DNA from: Nitrosopumilus cobalaminigenes
GTDB lineage: Archaea > Thermoproteota > Nitrososphaeria > Nitrososphaerales > Nitrosopumilaceae
Assembly (NCBI RefSeq): GCF_013407145.1
Contig: NZ_CP026993.1
Coordinates: 1,138,590 to 1,202,589, forward strand
Reading direction: 5' to 3'
Length of the DNA stretch: 64,000 bases
Part shown: piece after piece, positions 16,555-26,100 of the stretch
How the letters are laid out: every line of letters starts with the position of its first letter
Position numbering within the stretch: the first letter of the stretch is position 1
The notes under the pieces: model-generated
Databases searched by the model: none
What the model saw: the letters and a program-made list of their open reading frames with translations, nothing else
What the model was told of the DNA's origin: nothing
Position numbers and translations under genes: made by a program

Positions 16555-17799
16555 TTAAACAGTAGGCAATGTTATGGTAAAGGTTGTAGGGTTATTTTTA
16601 ACTGAAATAGTTCCACGATGTTGCTCGATAATGGATTTACAACTTGCAAGTCCCAATCCAGTTCCTTCTTGTTTTGTAGTGTATAGAGGCTCAAAAATTT
16701 TATTTAATTTGTCCTCGGGGATTCCAGGACCTGAATCTTCAATTTTGATAAGAGTATTTACGCCTATAATTTCAGATGAAATCTTAATTTTTCCTTTCTT
16801 GCCAAGGGATTGAATTGCATTATAAAATAAATTGATAAAGACCACTTTCAGCGCCTCATAGTCACAATGAATTTTTGTATTACTTACAGTAGATTCAATT
16901 TCTATTCCATCGTGTTCAGGCAGATCATGTATAGATGAATCCAAGATTTCTTTTAGAGAGTTAGTTTTTAGAATCAATGGTTGTCCTTTAATGTAATCTA
17001 AAACATTGTTTACCTGATGTGAAATTCGATATATTTGATTATCAAGTTTTTTTAGTTTTTCAAGTTCATCAGAAGACAAATTTTTATTTTTTGTTTTAAG
17101 AAGATCCAAAGTTGTTTTAATTACAGTCAAAGGATTTCTAATATCATGTGCCATACGTGAAGAAAGATTTCCTATACTTGCAAATTTTTCTTGTTCTATT
17201 GTTTTGTTAGATGAACGAATTGTGAATATTGAGAAAATAATAATTCCAGATACGATTATGGAGATGAAAATGACCGTGTTAATTATTGTGATTAATTGAG
17301 TTTCAGCTATTGTGTCATTAATTGAATCCATGTTATAGTAGAGTTCAATCACACCTAATGGAGTTGTAGAATCCAATGTAATAGGAATGTATATTTCCAT
17401 CATTTGACCATAACCCATTTCTGAAATATTTTCTGGATCAACAGGATTTTTTATTTCAGATGTAATTTCACCTGCAATTGAATGTTGAAATCTTAAATTA
17501 TCATTAAAATTCTTTCCAACAATCAATTGATCATCTGAACAAATGATTGTACCATCACTACTCCAAACTTTAATTCGTAACATTTCATCTGTTTTTATTT
17601 GTTGGAAAAAATTATCAAAAATTTGTTGTTTGTTATCTAAATCATTCAAATCAAAATCAGTGGGTACTAGTTGACGAGATGCAGATTCAGAAATTATCGT
17701 AGAATAGAAATTTTCAGTTCTTTGAATTGTGTTATTTTGGATTTCAGTCACAAGAATAGACATGAATGTGAATCCAACTACGAGAGTAATTAAAATCAA
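16555..17799 (-). CDS. Membrane sensor histidine kinase
   Basis: Layout of the 414-residue product: an N-terminal transmembrane helix, an extracellular sensor domain of about 130 residues (residues 20-155), and a second helix (about 158-182). The dimerisation domain follows, with the phospho-acceptor His in SSRMAHDIRNPLTVIK (near 213), then the ATPase domain with NLFYNAIQSLGKKG (N box), EDSGPGIP (G1) and GTGLGLA (G2). No response-regulator gene is adjacent. The TTG at 17799 is the first start codon of the usual set, but the frame is open further upstream and encodes a plausible basic start (KIHQKIILSG) without a standard start codon. The true N-terminus is therefore uncertain. Confidence 0.85.
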   Translation of the reverse strand: MILITLVVGFTFMSILVTEIQNNTIQRTENFYSTIISESASRQLVPTDFDLNDLDNKQQIFDNFFQQIKTDEMLRIKVWSSDGTIICSDDQLIVGKNFNDNLRFQHSIAGEITSEIKNPVDPENISEMGYGQMMEIYIPITLDSTTPLGVIELYYNMDSINDTIAETQLITIINTVIFISIIVSGIIIFSIFTIRSSNKTIEQEKFASIGNLSSRMAHDIRNPLTVIKTTLDLLKTKNKNLSSDELEKLKKLDNQIYRISHQVNNVLDYIKGQPLILKTNSLKEILDSSIHDLPEHDGIEIESTVSNTKIHCDYEALKVVFINLFYNAIQSLGKKGKIKISSEIIGVNTLIKIEDSGPGIPEDKLNKIFEPLYTTKQEGTGLGLASCKSIIEQHRGTISVKNNPTTFTITLPTV

Positions 17800-17937
17800 A
17801 ATACTTCCACTTAGAATAATTTTTTGGTGAATTTTCAGAATAAATTACCTTGGAGAAGAGATTGAAAAGTATTTTTTAATTAATTTTAGGAAATTACAGG
17901 AATAAATCAAATTTTGAGCGTGGATTTTGGTAAAAAT

Positions 17938-18051
17938 TCAATGCAAAAAGAATTTTCTTGAATGAACGAAGCTACAATCAGATGAGCAAAAACTAGTCTT
18001 CTTTAAAACAAAATCATCTTCACAATTTCTACATTTAGGCATATTATTCAT
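17938..18051 (-). CDS. 37-residue zinc-binding mini-protein (CxxC ... FCSxxC)
   Basis: The small frame has ATG at 18051 and TGA at 17940-17938. It encodes KCRNCEDDFVLKKTSFCSSDC near its N-terminal half, a four-Cys treble-clef-like motif, followed by a basic tail. The motif matches those of the mini-proteins at 54813 and 54957, which supports it as a real gene. It fills most of the gap between the histidine kinase and the ABC transporter; the rest of 17800-18138 shows no further gene. Confidence 0.6.
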   Translation of the reverse strand: MNNMPKCRNCEDDFVLKKTSFCSSDCSFVHSRKFFLH

Positions 18052-18138
18052 ACTTGAGTAACTTCATAAGAAATTGTATGTTCAATTTACACAACACAAC
18101 ATGTCAATAATATTCGGAGTTTGAATTATTTTCTGAGA

Positions 18139-18906
18139 TTATCTTAAGCCCCAACGAGACATTACTTTGTTTTCCAATCTCTTGAAAATTACGCCATCAA
18201 CAACAAGACCTATTGCCATAATCACAATCATAATTCCAATTACTTGTGAAACGTCATTTAGGGAACGGCCTGCATTAAGCAAGAATCCTAATCCTAGGAA
18301 CGAAAAGAGTATTTCAGCACCAATTACACCCCTCCAAGCAAAAGCCCAACCTTGTTTAAAGCCAGAAATCATGTATGGAAAAGCTGCTGGAATTAATACG
18401 GCGGTAATCAACTGACTTCCTTTTGCACCCATATTTCGAGCAGCTTCAATAAAGTGAGGATTGATATTTTTGACTCCGGTGTATGTGTTGATTGTAACTG
18501 CAAAGATTGCACCTATCGCCGTAACAAAAATTATTCCCCCATCAGTCAATCCAAACCAAAGTATTGCCAAAGGCACCCAAGCAATAGAAGGAATTGATTG
18601 CAAACCTAAAACTAGAGAACCAACAGTTTGATTGATTACTTCAACTCTTGCCATAAATATTCCAAGTACAATTCCTCCACCAATTGCAATGGCCAATCCA
18701 ATAGATAATCTCCACATACTAGTTGCTATTCCATACAACAAACTACCATCTGCTGCACCATAAGCTAAATCTTCAGCCACTTCATATGGAGAAGGGAAAA
18801 TATTGTCAGGCCAAATTCCAACCATGGCAATGATTTGCCAAACTACAACAATTCCAATGTAAAATGCAATTCTATAAGGAGTATAATTTTTTGCCAAAAT
18901 AATCAC
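18139..18906 (-). CDS. ABC importer permease (SsuC/TauC/NrtB type)
   Basis: The 255-residue integral membrane protein has about six helices. The cytoplasmic loop EAARNMGAKGSQLITAVLIPAAFPYMISG is the BPD_transp_1 EAA motif that contacts the ATPase. The family moves sulfonates, taurine, nitrate, bicarbonate or pyrimidine precursors. Its ATG overlaps the end of the ATPase gene by four bases. Together with the ATPase and binding protein it forms a complete importer operon reading leftwards. Confidence 0.88.
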   Translation of the reverse strand: MIILAKNYTPYRIAFYIGIVVVWQIIAMVGIWPDNIFPSPYEVAEDLAYGAADGSLLYGIATSMWRLSIGLAIAIGGGIVLGIFMARVEVINQTVGSLVLGLQSIPSIAWVPLAILWFGLTDGGIIFVTAIGAIFAVTINTYTGVKNINPHFIEAARNMGAKGSQLITAVLIPAAFPYMISGFKQGWAFAWRGVIGAEILFSFLGLGFLLNAGRSLNDVSQVIGIMIVIMAIGLVVDGVIFKRLENKVMSRWGLR

Positions 18907-19667
18907 TCTTTACTTTTCTTTACCTCAGGTCTTAGTTCTGCCAAAATATCTTGTTGAAATTTTAGTAGAGATTCATCTTCAGTGATTCTAGGTCGTGGGA
19001 AATCATTATCAACTTCTTTTTTAATTACAGATGGACGATTACTGAAAATTGCTACTTTGGTTCCAAGAACTGCAGCTTCAGATACACTGTGAGTAACAAA
19101 CAAAATTGTCTTTTTTGTTTTCTCCCAAATTAATTGCATTTCAACTAAAAGTAAATCACGTGTCTGCGCATCAAGTGCAGCAAAAGGTTCATCCATCAGT
19201 AACACATCAGGATCCATTACAAGAGCTCTTGCTATAGCTACACGTTGTTTCATTCCAGTAGATAATTGGTAAACATAAGAATCTGCAAATTTGGTTAATT
19301 GCATCATATCCAAATATCTATGAGATATTTTGGCTCGTTCTTCTTTTGGGATTCCAGCCATCTTTAATCCAAATTCTACATTATCTTGGACCTTTAGCCA
19401 TGGAAATAGTGCACCTTCCTGAAATACCATAATTCTTTCAGGACCAGTTTCAGTGACGTTGTGACCATCAAACAAGATTTGCCCTTCATCAGGTTTTTCC
19501 AAACCTGCAACTATACGCAAAAAGGTAGATTTTCCACATCCAGAAGGCCCCACTAGGCATACAAAATCTCCTGCTTCAACTTTGAGATTGATGCCGCCAA
19601 GAGCTTTGAGTTTGTGAGAATCATGACTGAAATATTTAACAATATTTTTAGCCTCAAGTTTTGTCAT
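18903..19667 (-). CDS. ABC importer ATPase (SsuB/TauB type)
   Basis: The 254-residue ATPase contains Walker A GPSGCGKST (near residue 40), a Q-loop (VFQEGALFPW), the signature LSTGMKQR (one change from LSGGxxQR: Thr for Gly), Walker B VLLMDEPFAALD and the switch His in FVTHSVSEA. It energises uptake by the adjacent permease. Its start and stop overlap the flanking genes by four bases each, a tightly coupled operon. Confidence 0.9.
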   Translation of the reverse strand: MTKLEAKNIVKYFSHDSHKLKALGGINLKVEAGDFVCLVGPSGCGKSTFLRIVAGLEKPDEGQILFDGHNVTETGPERIMVFQEGALFPWLKVQDNVEFGLKMAGIPKEERAKISHRYLDMMQLTKFADSYVYQLSTGMKQRVAIARALVMDPDVLLMDEPFAALDAQTRDLLLVEMQLIWEKTKKTILFVTHSVSEAAVLGTKVAIFSNRPSVIKKEVDNDFPRPRITEDESLLKFQQDILAELRPEVKKSKE

Positions 19668-20692
19668 GAGTTATTTTCTCCTTCAATGGAATTTGTATCA
19701 AAGTAGTAAAAAATACCAGACAAATCATATCCATTTCTTCCAAGATATCCTAGCGTATCTGCCTTTTCTGCAAATGAATGAATAGAATCATGTAAAGGAT
19801 CACCAGTAATTACAAGATTAGATAATGCAATATCAACAACATCATCAGATAAAGATTGACCTAAATGAGAATTTAAAAAATTATTAAAAAGAATTCTAGT
19901 ATCCACAGGGTTTTGATTAATCCAAGTTACTGTTTCATAATGAGAACTTAGAAAATTAGAAATTACATCAGGATTTTTTTTCACATAATCTGCATTTGCA
20001 ATCAAAAGAACGGATGCAAATTCTTGATTTGGCCACAACTCTTCTTCATGAAATAATCGTTTTCCATCCAATTCAGTTACCAAAATAGTAGCCCAAGGTT
20101 CTGCAATCCATGCACCATCAATATCGCCCTTAACAAATAATGTGTAAATATCAGGATTCGGAATATTGTAAACTACTACAGAACCACCTTTGTCAGCAGT
20201 TTTTAATCCATTTTCAGACAAATAATGACGTAAGGATACATCCTGAGTGTTTCCAATCTGAGGCGCTGCAATTTTTTTTCCTGCAAAATCAGATGCAATA
20301 TTGATTTCAGATTCAGGATGAACTATGAAACTTGCTCCACCACTTGCAGCTCCTGCAAGAATTTTTACATTGTTATTTTCAGAATTTAAAAATCCATTAA
20401 TTGCAGGACCTGGTCCAACATATGCCAAGTCAACAGAATTTGCAAATAGTGATTCTATAGCTTGAGGACCACTGTCAAAAACACGAGTCTCAATTTTAGT
20501 TGTATTTCCCATACTTGTTTCAAAAAATCCTTTTTCTATTCCTACAATCGGAATAGCATGACCAATATTTGGAAAATATGCAATACGGATTTTATTGTCA
20601 TGTGACTCTTCCGAAGAATTAAAGAAGAATCCTAAGACAGACAGTAAGATAATTCCTCCAATACCTGCAGAAAGCACCGATCGAGTTTTCAT
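19664..20692 (-). CDS. ABC importer substrate-binding protein (SsuA/NMT1-like)
   Basis: The 342-residue protein has an N-terminal membrane segment (residues 7-24) that would anchor it or serve as a signal peptide. A two-lobed binding domain follows, typical of nitrate/sulfonate/taurine receptors (IRIAYFPNIGHAIPIVGIEKGFF, DLAYVGPGPAINGF, GAASGGASFIVHP, DGAWIAEPWATIL). It is the first gene of the importer operon. The ligand cannot be told from sequence; organic sulfonate, a vitamin precursor or nitrite-like anion are possible. Confidence 0.87.
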   Translation of the reverse strand: MKTRSVLSAGIGGIILLSVLGFFFNSSEESHDNKIRIAYFPNIGHAIPIVGIEKGFFETSMGNTTKIETRVFDSGPQAIESLFANSVDLAYVGPGPAINGFLNSENNNVKILAGAASGGASFIVHPESEINIASDFAGKKIAAPQIGNTQDVSLRHYLSENGLKTADKGGSVVVYNIPNPDIYTLFVKGDIDGAWIAEPWATILVTELDGKRLFHEEELWPNQEFASVLLIANADYVKKNPDVISNFLSSHYETVTWINQNPVDTRILFNNFLNSHLGQSLSDDVVDIALSNLVITGDPLHDSIHSFAEKADTLGYLGRNGYDLSGIFYYFDTNSIEGENNS

Positions 20693-20824
20693 AAAACAGC
20701 GTTATATCTGGCGGTTAAATAATCATCGAATTTTAGCTCAAGCTAGTCAGAAATTTATTGAAAATAATTGATTTTGAGCCTATCACAAAAGATAAATTCC
20801 AAAATACGACGGAAAAGATGTTTT

Positions 20825-22024
20825 ATGACTCAAAAAGGAATTCTTGCATTTTCTGGAGGACTAGATACGTCAGTTGTTGTAAAGTATCTACAAGACGAAC
20901 ACGACATGGATGTCATTACAGTTACTGTAGATGTTGGACAAGGCGATGATTGGAAAAAAATTGCTGCAAAAGCAAAAAAACTTGGTGTTAAAAAACATTA
21001 CAATATTGATGCAAGAAAAGAATTTGTCAAAGATTACATTTTTCCATCAATTAAAGCAAATGCTCTTTATCAAAAAAAATATTGTCTTGCAACAGCACTA
21101 GCTAGACCATTAATTGCAGAAAAAGTGTTAGAGATTGCAAAAAAAGAAAAAGTTACATCACTAGCACATGGTTGTTCCGGAAAAGGTAATGACCAAGTAA
21201 GATTTGATATCACATTACGTTCAGGTTCTGACCTTCCAATCATAGCTCCGATAAGAGATAAAAATTTGGATAGAGATACGGAATTAAAATTTGCAAAAAA
21301 ACATGGGATTGAAATTGATACTGTAGCAAAAAAATTCAGCATTGATCAAAATTTATGGGGACGTGCAATCGAAGGAGGAGTTTTAGAAGATCCTTACAAT
21401 GAACCGCCTGATGATGCATTCATTTGGGTTAAAACTAAAAACTTGCCAGACAAACCAGCATATTTGGAAATTAAATTCAATAAAGGAATTCCAGTTGCAG
21501 TTGACGGCAAATCAATGGAACCATTAAAGCTAATTGAATACATCAACAAAAAAGCAGGCAATGCAGGTGTAGGAATAGTTGATCATATTGAAGACAGAGT
21601 TGTGGGAATCAAGTCTCGAGAAGTTTATGAAACTCCAGCAGCTACTTGTTTAATTGAAGCTCATTCAGATTTAGAAAAGATGGTCCACACCAAACATGAA
21701 AACAAGTTCAAATCAATAATTGATGACGAATGGGCATATTTGGTCTATTCAGGACTTTGGCAAGATCCTCTAAAAACAGATCTTGATGGATTTATCGAAG
21801 CTGCACAAAAACCAGTCTCTGGAACCGTGAAATTAAAGATGTACAAAGGAAGTCTAAGAGTAGTTGGAAGAAAATCAAATAATTCATTGTACAGTCACGA
21901 TATTGCAACTTATGGAGTAGAATCAACATTTGATCAAAGACTAGCCAAAGGATTTGTGGAATTGTGGGGAATGCAGTCAACAGAAGCTAATAAATTACAA
22001 AAGAAAAGGTCAACAAAAACATGA
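20825..22024 (+). CDS. argG: Argininosuccinate synthase
   Basis: It joins citrulline and aspartate using ATP. The 399-residue protein shows the N-type ATP pyrophosphatase loop AFSGGLDTSVVV, DVGQGDDWKK, and AHGCSGKGNDQVRFD, all diagnostic. The frame is open from 20768, but the ATG at 20825 (MTQKGILAFSGG) is the family start. It leads the arginine/lysine locus: its TGA overlaps the ATG of the first lysW by four bases, which ties this carrier to the arginine branch. Confidence 0.95.
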   Translation: MTQKGILAFSGGLDTSVVVKYLQDEHDMDVITVTVDVGQGDDWKKIAAKAKKLGVKKHYNIDARKEFVKDYIFPSIKANALYQKKYCLATALARPLIAEKVLEIAKKEKVTSLAHGCSGKGNDQVRFDITLRSGSDLPIIAPIRDKNLDRDTELKFAKKHGIEIDTVAKKFSIDQNLWGRAIEGGVLEDPYNEPPDDAFIWVKTKNLPDKPAYLEIKFNKGIPVAVDGKSMEPLKLIEYINKKAGNAGVGIVDHIEDRVVGIKSREVYETPAATCLIEAHSDLEKMVHTKHENKFKSIIDDEWAYLVYSGLWQDPLKTDLDGFIEAAQKPVSGTVKLKMYKGSLRVVGRKSNNSLYSHDIATYGVESTFDQRLAKGFVELWGMQSTEANKLQKKRSTKT

Positions 22025-22188
22025 ACTGCCCAGAATGTGATGCAACATTAAACATCCCAGACGATGCCTCAGTAGGAGAAATTGTCTCCTGTCCTGATTG
22101 TGGCGCTGACTTTGAAATCTCAAAAAAAGATGGATCAAATGTCGAGCTTAAACAAGCAGAAACCGTAGGCGAAGACTGGGGAGAGTAA
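22021..22188 (+). CDS. lysW: Amino-group carrier protein LysW (copy 1, C-terminus EDWGE)
   Basis: LysW is a small acidic carrier whose C-terminal Glu side chain is linked to glutamate or aminoadipate during arginine or lysine synthesis. The 55-residue product starts MNCPECDATLNIPDDAS, has a zinc ribbon (CPEC ... SCPDCG), and ends in the canonical EDWGE. It sits between argG and the first ligase, overlapping both, so this carrier-ligase pair is read as the arginine-branch one. Confidence 0.92.
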   Translation: MNCPECDATLNIPDDASVGEIVSCPDCGADFEISKKDGSNVELKQAETVGEDWGE

Positions 22189-23045
22189 TGTCAAAAGTTT
22201 GTATTGTTTTTGACCGCTTAAGAGCGGAAGAAAAGATGCTTCAAAAGGAAGCAGCTGCACTAGGACATGATGCATTGATGTTAGATGCAAAAATCACTCA
22301 AATCAATACAGATAGTAAAAAAGAAGATTTTGATTTGGGGGATGTTGTTTTAGAAAGATGTGTTAGTTATTTTAGAGGACTTCATTTTACTGCAAGTCTA
22401 GAATTCATGGATATTCCAGTATTGAATAAATTCGAAGTTGCAAATACTTGTGGGAATAAAATGTTCATGACATTACTTTTGAAAAAAAATAATATTCCAA
22501 CACCAAAAACATATTTTTCATTTTCAAGTGATAGCGCTGCTGAGAACTTGGAAAAAGTAGGATTTCCATTAGTGATTAAACCAGTTATAGGTAGTTGGGG
22601 AAGAGGAGTAATGCCATTAAAAGATAAAGATACTATGGAAGCAGTTTTTGAAATAAGAGACATTACAGATAGCCCACATGACCGTATTTACTATTTACAG
22701 GAATTAATCAAAAGACCACCAAGAGACATTAGAGTAATTACAGTAGGGGACGAGCCTATTGCAGCAATGTATAGAAAATCCTCAGGTGGATTTAAAACAA
22801 ATATCGCTTTAGGGGCAGATCCAGAACTTTGTGAGATCACAAAAGAGATGGAAGATATGGCAGTAAAAGCATCAAAAGCCATGGGTGGTGGAATTTTAGG
22901 AATTGATATGATGGAAGATGAAGAAAAAGGCCTAGTAGTCCATGAAGTCAATAATACAGTAGAATTCAAAGGATTAGCAAGAGTTGCACAACGAAATATA
23001 CCAAAAGAAATGGTAGAATTTGCGCTAAACTACGTAAGAAAATAA
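22188..23045 (+). CDS. argX: LysW ligase, glutamate-specific ArgX candidate
   Basis: The 285-residue ATP-grasp ligase belongs to the RimK/LysX family that couples an amino acid to the C-terminus of LysW. Typical segments are LERCVSYFRGLHFTASLE, VIKPVIGSWGRGVM, YLQELIKRPPRDIRVITVGD and VHEVNNTVEFKGLARVA. It is clearly paralogous to the ligase at 27977. Placement directly after argG and lysW copy 1 argues for glutamate as substrate (ArgX). The segment after EVNNT differs between the two paralogues, the region expected to influence substrate choice. Its ATG overlaps lysW by one base. Confidence 0.85.
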   Translation: MSKVCIVFDRLRAEEKMLQKEAAALGHDALMLDAKITQINTDSKKEDFDLGDVVLERCVSYFRGLHFTASLEFMDIPVLNKFEVANTCGNKMFMTLLLKKNNIPTPKTYFSFSSDSAAENLEKVGFPLVIKPVIGSWGRGVMPLKDKDTMEAVFEIRDITDSPHDRIYYLQELIKRPPRDIRVITVGDEPIAAMYRKSSGGFKTNIALGADPELCEITKEMEDMAVKASKAMGGGILGIDMMEDEEKGLVVHEVNNTVEFKGLARVAQRNIPKEMVEFALNYVRK

Positions 23046-23073
23046 ATTATACTCCTTTAGGAGGTGTCTTATC

Positions 23074-24120
23074 ATGAAAGTGGGAGTTGTAGGAGCATCA
23101 GGATATGTAGGCGGAGAGACACTTCGTCTTCTTGTAAACCATCCAGATGTAGAGATCTCAATGGTCACATCAAGACAACATGTAGGAGAATATCTGCATA
23201 GAATTCAGCCAAGTTTGAAGGGATTTACCGATCTTACTTTCTCAGAATTAGACTATGATAAATTAACAGACAAGTGTGATGTAGTTTTTACTGCAGTACC
23301 ACATGGAACAGCTACTGAAATTGTAAAAGCACTCTACGATAGAGGAGTCAAAGTAATTGATTTGAGTGCAGATTATAGATTACACAATCAAGATGCTTAT
23401 GACAAATGGTATGGTTGGGAACATCCACATCCAGATTATTTAGAAAAATCAGTTTTTGGTGTTCCAGAATTACACAGAGAAGAAATTAAAAAAGCACAAC
23501 TAGTTTCTTGCCCAGGATGCATGGCAGTTACATCAATGCTTGCACTAGCACCATTAATCAAAAATGACCTTATTGATACTGATCATATTATTGTTGATTC
23601 AAAAATTGGTTCATCAGGTGCAGGTTCTGGTTCAGGAACTGCTCATGCAATGAGAGCAGGTGTAATTAGACCATACAAACCAGCAAAACATAGACACACT
23701 GGTGAAATTGAACAAGAGTTAAGTGAAATTGCAGGAAGTAAAATTCGTGTATCAATGAGTCCACATGCAGTAGACGTAGTTCGAGGAATTTTATGTACAA
23801 ACCATACATTCTTGAAAAAAGATATTGAAGAAAAAGAATTATGGAAAATATATCGTCAAGCATATGGAGAAGAAAGATTTGTCAGACTGATCAGAGATAA
23901 AAAAGGATTGTATAAATTCCCAGATCCAAAATTCCTAGTAGGTTCAAACTTTTGTGATATTGGATTTGATTTAGATGAAGATAACAATAGATTGATTGCA
24001 TTATCAGCATCAGATAATTTGATGAAAGGTGCAGCAGGTTCTGCCATTCAAAACATGAATGTAATGTGTGGTTTTGATGAAATGGATGGACTAAGATATA
24101 CCCCATTAACTCCGGTTTAG
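23074..24120 (+). CDS. argC: LysW-glutamyl/aminoadipyl phosphate reductase
   Basis: It reduces the LysW-bound acyl phosphate to the semialdehyde with NADPH. The 348-residue enzyme has the Rossmann start VGVVGASGYVGGETLRLL, the active-site Cys in VSCPGCMAVTSM (near residue 149) and the conserved KIGSSGAGSG and HRHTGEIEQEL segments of ArgC/LysY. Only one copy exists here, so it is expected to serve both branches. A clear Shine-Dalgarno (GGAGGTG) precedes the ATG, unlike the overlapping genes upstream. Confidence 0.92.
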   Translation: MKVGVVGASGYVGGETLRLLVNHPDVEISMVTSRQHVGEYLHRIQPSLKGFTDLTFSELDYDKLTDKCDVVFTAVPHGTATEIVKALYDRGVKVIDLSADYRLHNQDAYDKWYGWEHPHPDYLEKSVFGVPELHREEIKKAQLVSCPGCMAVTSMLALAPLIKNDLIDTDHIIVDSKIGSSGAGSGSGTAHAMRAGVIRPYKPAKHRHTGEIEQELSEIAGSKIRVSMSPHAVDVVRGILCTNHTFLKKDIEEKELWKIYRQAYGEERFVRLIRDKKGLYKFPDPKFLVGSNFCDIGFDLDEDNNRLIALSASDNLMKGAAGSAIQNMNVMCGFDEMDGLRYTPLTPV

Positions 24121-24122
24121 AA

Positions 24123-24926
24123 ATGATCACAATCAAAATTGGTGGAAGTGTAGTAGATGATTTACACCCATCAACAATTTTAGATATTAAAAAAACTGCA
24201 GAAACTGAAGGGGTAATTATCGTTCACGGTGGTGGAAAAGAAGTTACCAAAGTATGCGAACAACTTGGAAAAGAACCAAAATTTGTTACATCTCCAAGTG
24301 GCATCAAAAGTAGATACACAGACAAAGAAACCGCAGAAATTTTCACCATGGTCATGTCAGGTAGAATTAACAAAACAATTGTTCAAATGCTTCAAAAAAA
24401 TGGCATTAATGCAATCGGTCTATCAGGGGTAGATGCAAAGGTTATCGAAGCTGACAGAAAAAAGAAATTACTAATTGTTAATGAAAAAGGTAGAAAACAA
24501 GCAATTGATGGCGGATATACAGGAAAAATTAGAGAAGTAAATTCTAAATTTATCAAATCACTTTTAGATCAAGGCCTAACACCGGTAATTTCACCCATAG
24601 CAATAAGTGAGGAATCAGAATTTCTTAATATTGATGGAGACAGAGCAGCAGCATATGTTGCAGGCAAAGTTGGTTGTGATAAGGTATTATTCATCACAAA
24701 CGTTGATGGATTATTAATGGATGACAAACTTGTACCAAAACTAACATTGGCAGAAGCAAAAGAAATTAGACCAAAAATAGGACCTGGAATGGAAAAGAAA
24801 ATTTTGGCATCTACTGAAGCATTAGATATGGGAGTTAAAGTGGCATTAATTGGAAATGGTCAGAGAGAAAATCCTATTTCATCAGCTATTGCACATGATA
24901 ATTGCACGGTGATTGAACATGAGTGA
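24123..24926 (+). CDS. argB: LysW-glutamate/aminoadipate kinase
   Basis: The 267-residue amino-acid kinase phosphorylates the carboxylate of LysW-bound glutamate or aminoadipate. Visible are IKIGGSVVDD (phosphate loop), VHGGGKEV, the LNIDGDRAAAYVAG and VLFITNVDGLL segments, and PGMEKKILAS. It is the LysZ/ArgB family and is two bases from argC. A single copy implies dual use in arginine and lysine synthesis. Confidence 0.92.
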   Translation: MITIKIGGSVVDDLHPSTILDIKKTAETEGVIIVHGGGKEVTKVCEQLGKEPKFVTSPSGIKSRYTDKETAEIFTMVMSGRINKTIVQMLQKNGINAIGLSGVDAKVIEADRKKKLLIVNEKGRKQAIDGGYTGKIREVNSKFIKSLLDQGLTPVISPIAISEESEFLNIDGDRAAAYVAGKVGCDKVLFITNVDGLLMDDKLVPKLTLAEAKEIRPKIGPGMEKKILASTEALDMGVKVALIGNGQRENPISSAIAHDNCTVIEHE

Positions 24927-26100
24927 AGACCAATTTATGGGAAACCTCTATCAGAGATTTCCAGTTACAATTGAAAAAGGTGTAGGGGCACATGTTTGGG
25001 ATACTGATGGAAAAGAATACATCGACTGTATGGGAGGATACGGAGTAGCTTTAGTAGGTCACAAAAATGAAAGAGTAAACAATGCAATCAAAGAACAGAT
25101 AGATAAAATCATTACAGTACATAGTTCATTATACAATAAAACAAGAGAAGAATTTTTGACTACATTAATTGGATTAGCACCAAAAGAATTGACACAAGTT
25201 CATCTAAACAACAGTGGAGCTGAAGCAATTGAAGCTGCCATGAAATTTGCAAGAAAGTTTACAGGGAAAAAAGGAATGGTTGCAATGAAAGGATCTTATC
25301 ATGGAAAATCATTTGGAGCATTATCATTAACATTTAATCCAAAATACAGAAAAGCATTTGCTCCACTAGTTGAAAAAGTATCATTTGCATCTTACGGAGA
25401 TATTGAATCATTACGTTCAGTTATTGATGAGGATACAGCATTTGTGATTTTAGAACCAATACAAGGAGAAAGCGGAATCATTGTTGCACCTGAAGGATTT
25501 TTACAGGATGTGAGAAAGCTTTGCGATGAAAAAGGAATTGTGTTAATTTTTGACGAAATACAAGCTGGTTTAGGTAGAACAGGACGATTATGGGCTTGTG
25601 ATCATTGGAATACTGCTCCAGATATTTTATGTTTAGCAAAAGGGATTGCAGGAGGAGTGCCAATGGGTGCAACTCTTGTAAGACCAGATATTCTAGCTTC
25701 AATAAGTAAGGGTGAGCATTCATCAACATTTGGAGGAAATCCAATATCTTGTGCAGCAGGAACTGCAGCCCTTAAGGCAATCACAGAAGATGGATTGATT
25801 GAAAATTCTGAGAAAATGGGGAAATTATTTAGAGAAGGATTAGAAAAACTAAAAGAAAATCATCAGATGATTAGAGAAGTTAGAGGAAAAGGCCTCATGA
25901 TAGGAATAGAGATGAAATTTGAAGTAAAAGATATTCTATTTGGTTTAATCAAAAAAGGAGTTCTAATGCTTTATTCTGGAAGGAATATTCTCAGAATTCT
26001 TCCTCCATTAGTAATATCTGAAGATGACGTAACAAAAGTTTTACATGCTCTTGATTTAGTACTTACTGAAGAGGAAGAAAAAAGAAATGTACAAGGATAA
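24919..26100 (+). CDS. argD: LysW-semialdehyde aminotransferase (class III PLP)
   Basis: It aminates the LysW-bound semialdehyde to LysW-ornithine or LysW-lysine. The 393-residue protein has the ArgD/LysJ pattern: NSGAEAIEAAMKFAR, GSYHGKSFGALS, IFDEIQAGLGRTGR and the PLP Lys in CLAKGIAGGVPMGA (near residue 245). The frame opens with TTG at 24913, but ATG at 24919 overlaps the argB stop and is preferred. The end overlaps the regulator gene by 14 bases. Confidence 0.92.
   Translation: MSEDQFMGNLYQRFPVTIEKGVGAHVWDTDGKEYIDCMGGYGVALVGHKNERVNNAIKEQIDKIITVHSSLYNKTREEFLTTLIGLAPKELTQVHLNNSGAEAIEAAMKFARKFTGKKGMVAMKGSYHGKSFGALSLTFNPKYRKAFAPLVEKVSFASYGDIESLRSVIDEDTAFVILEPIQGESGIIVAPEGFLQDVRKLCDEKGIVLIFDEIQAGLGRTGRLWACDHWNTAPDILCLAKGIAGGVPMGATLVRPDILASISKGEHSSTFGGNPISCAAGTAALKAITEDGLIENSEKMGKLFREGLEKLKENHQMIREVRGKGLMIGIEMKFEVKDILFGLIKKGVLMLYSGRNILRILPPLVISEDDVTKVLHALDLVLTEEEEKRNVQG

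Noticed and set aside
20758-20949. Cys-rich frame overlapping the start of argG
   Set aside because: It is an out-of-frame reading of the argG start; argG has clear family motifs in the other frame.
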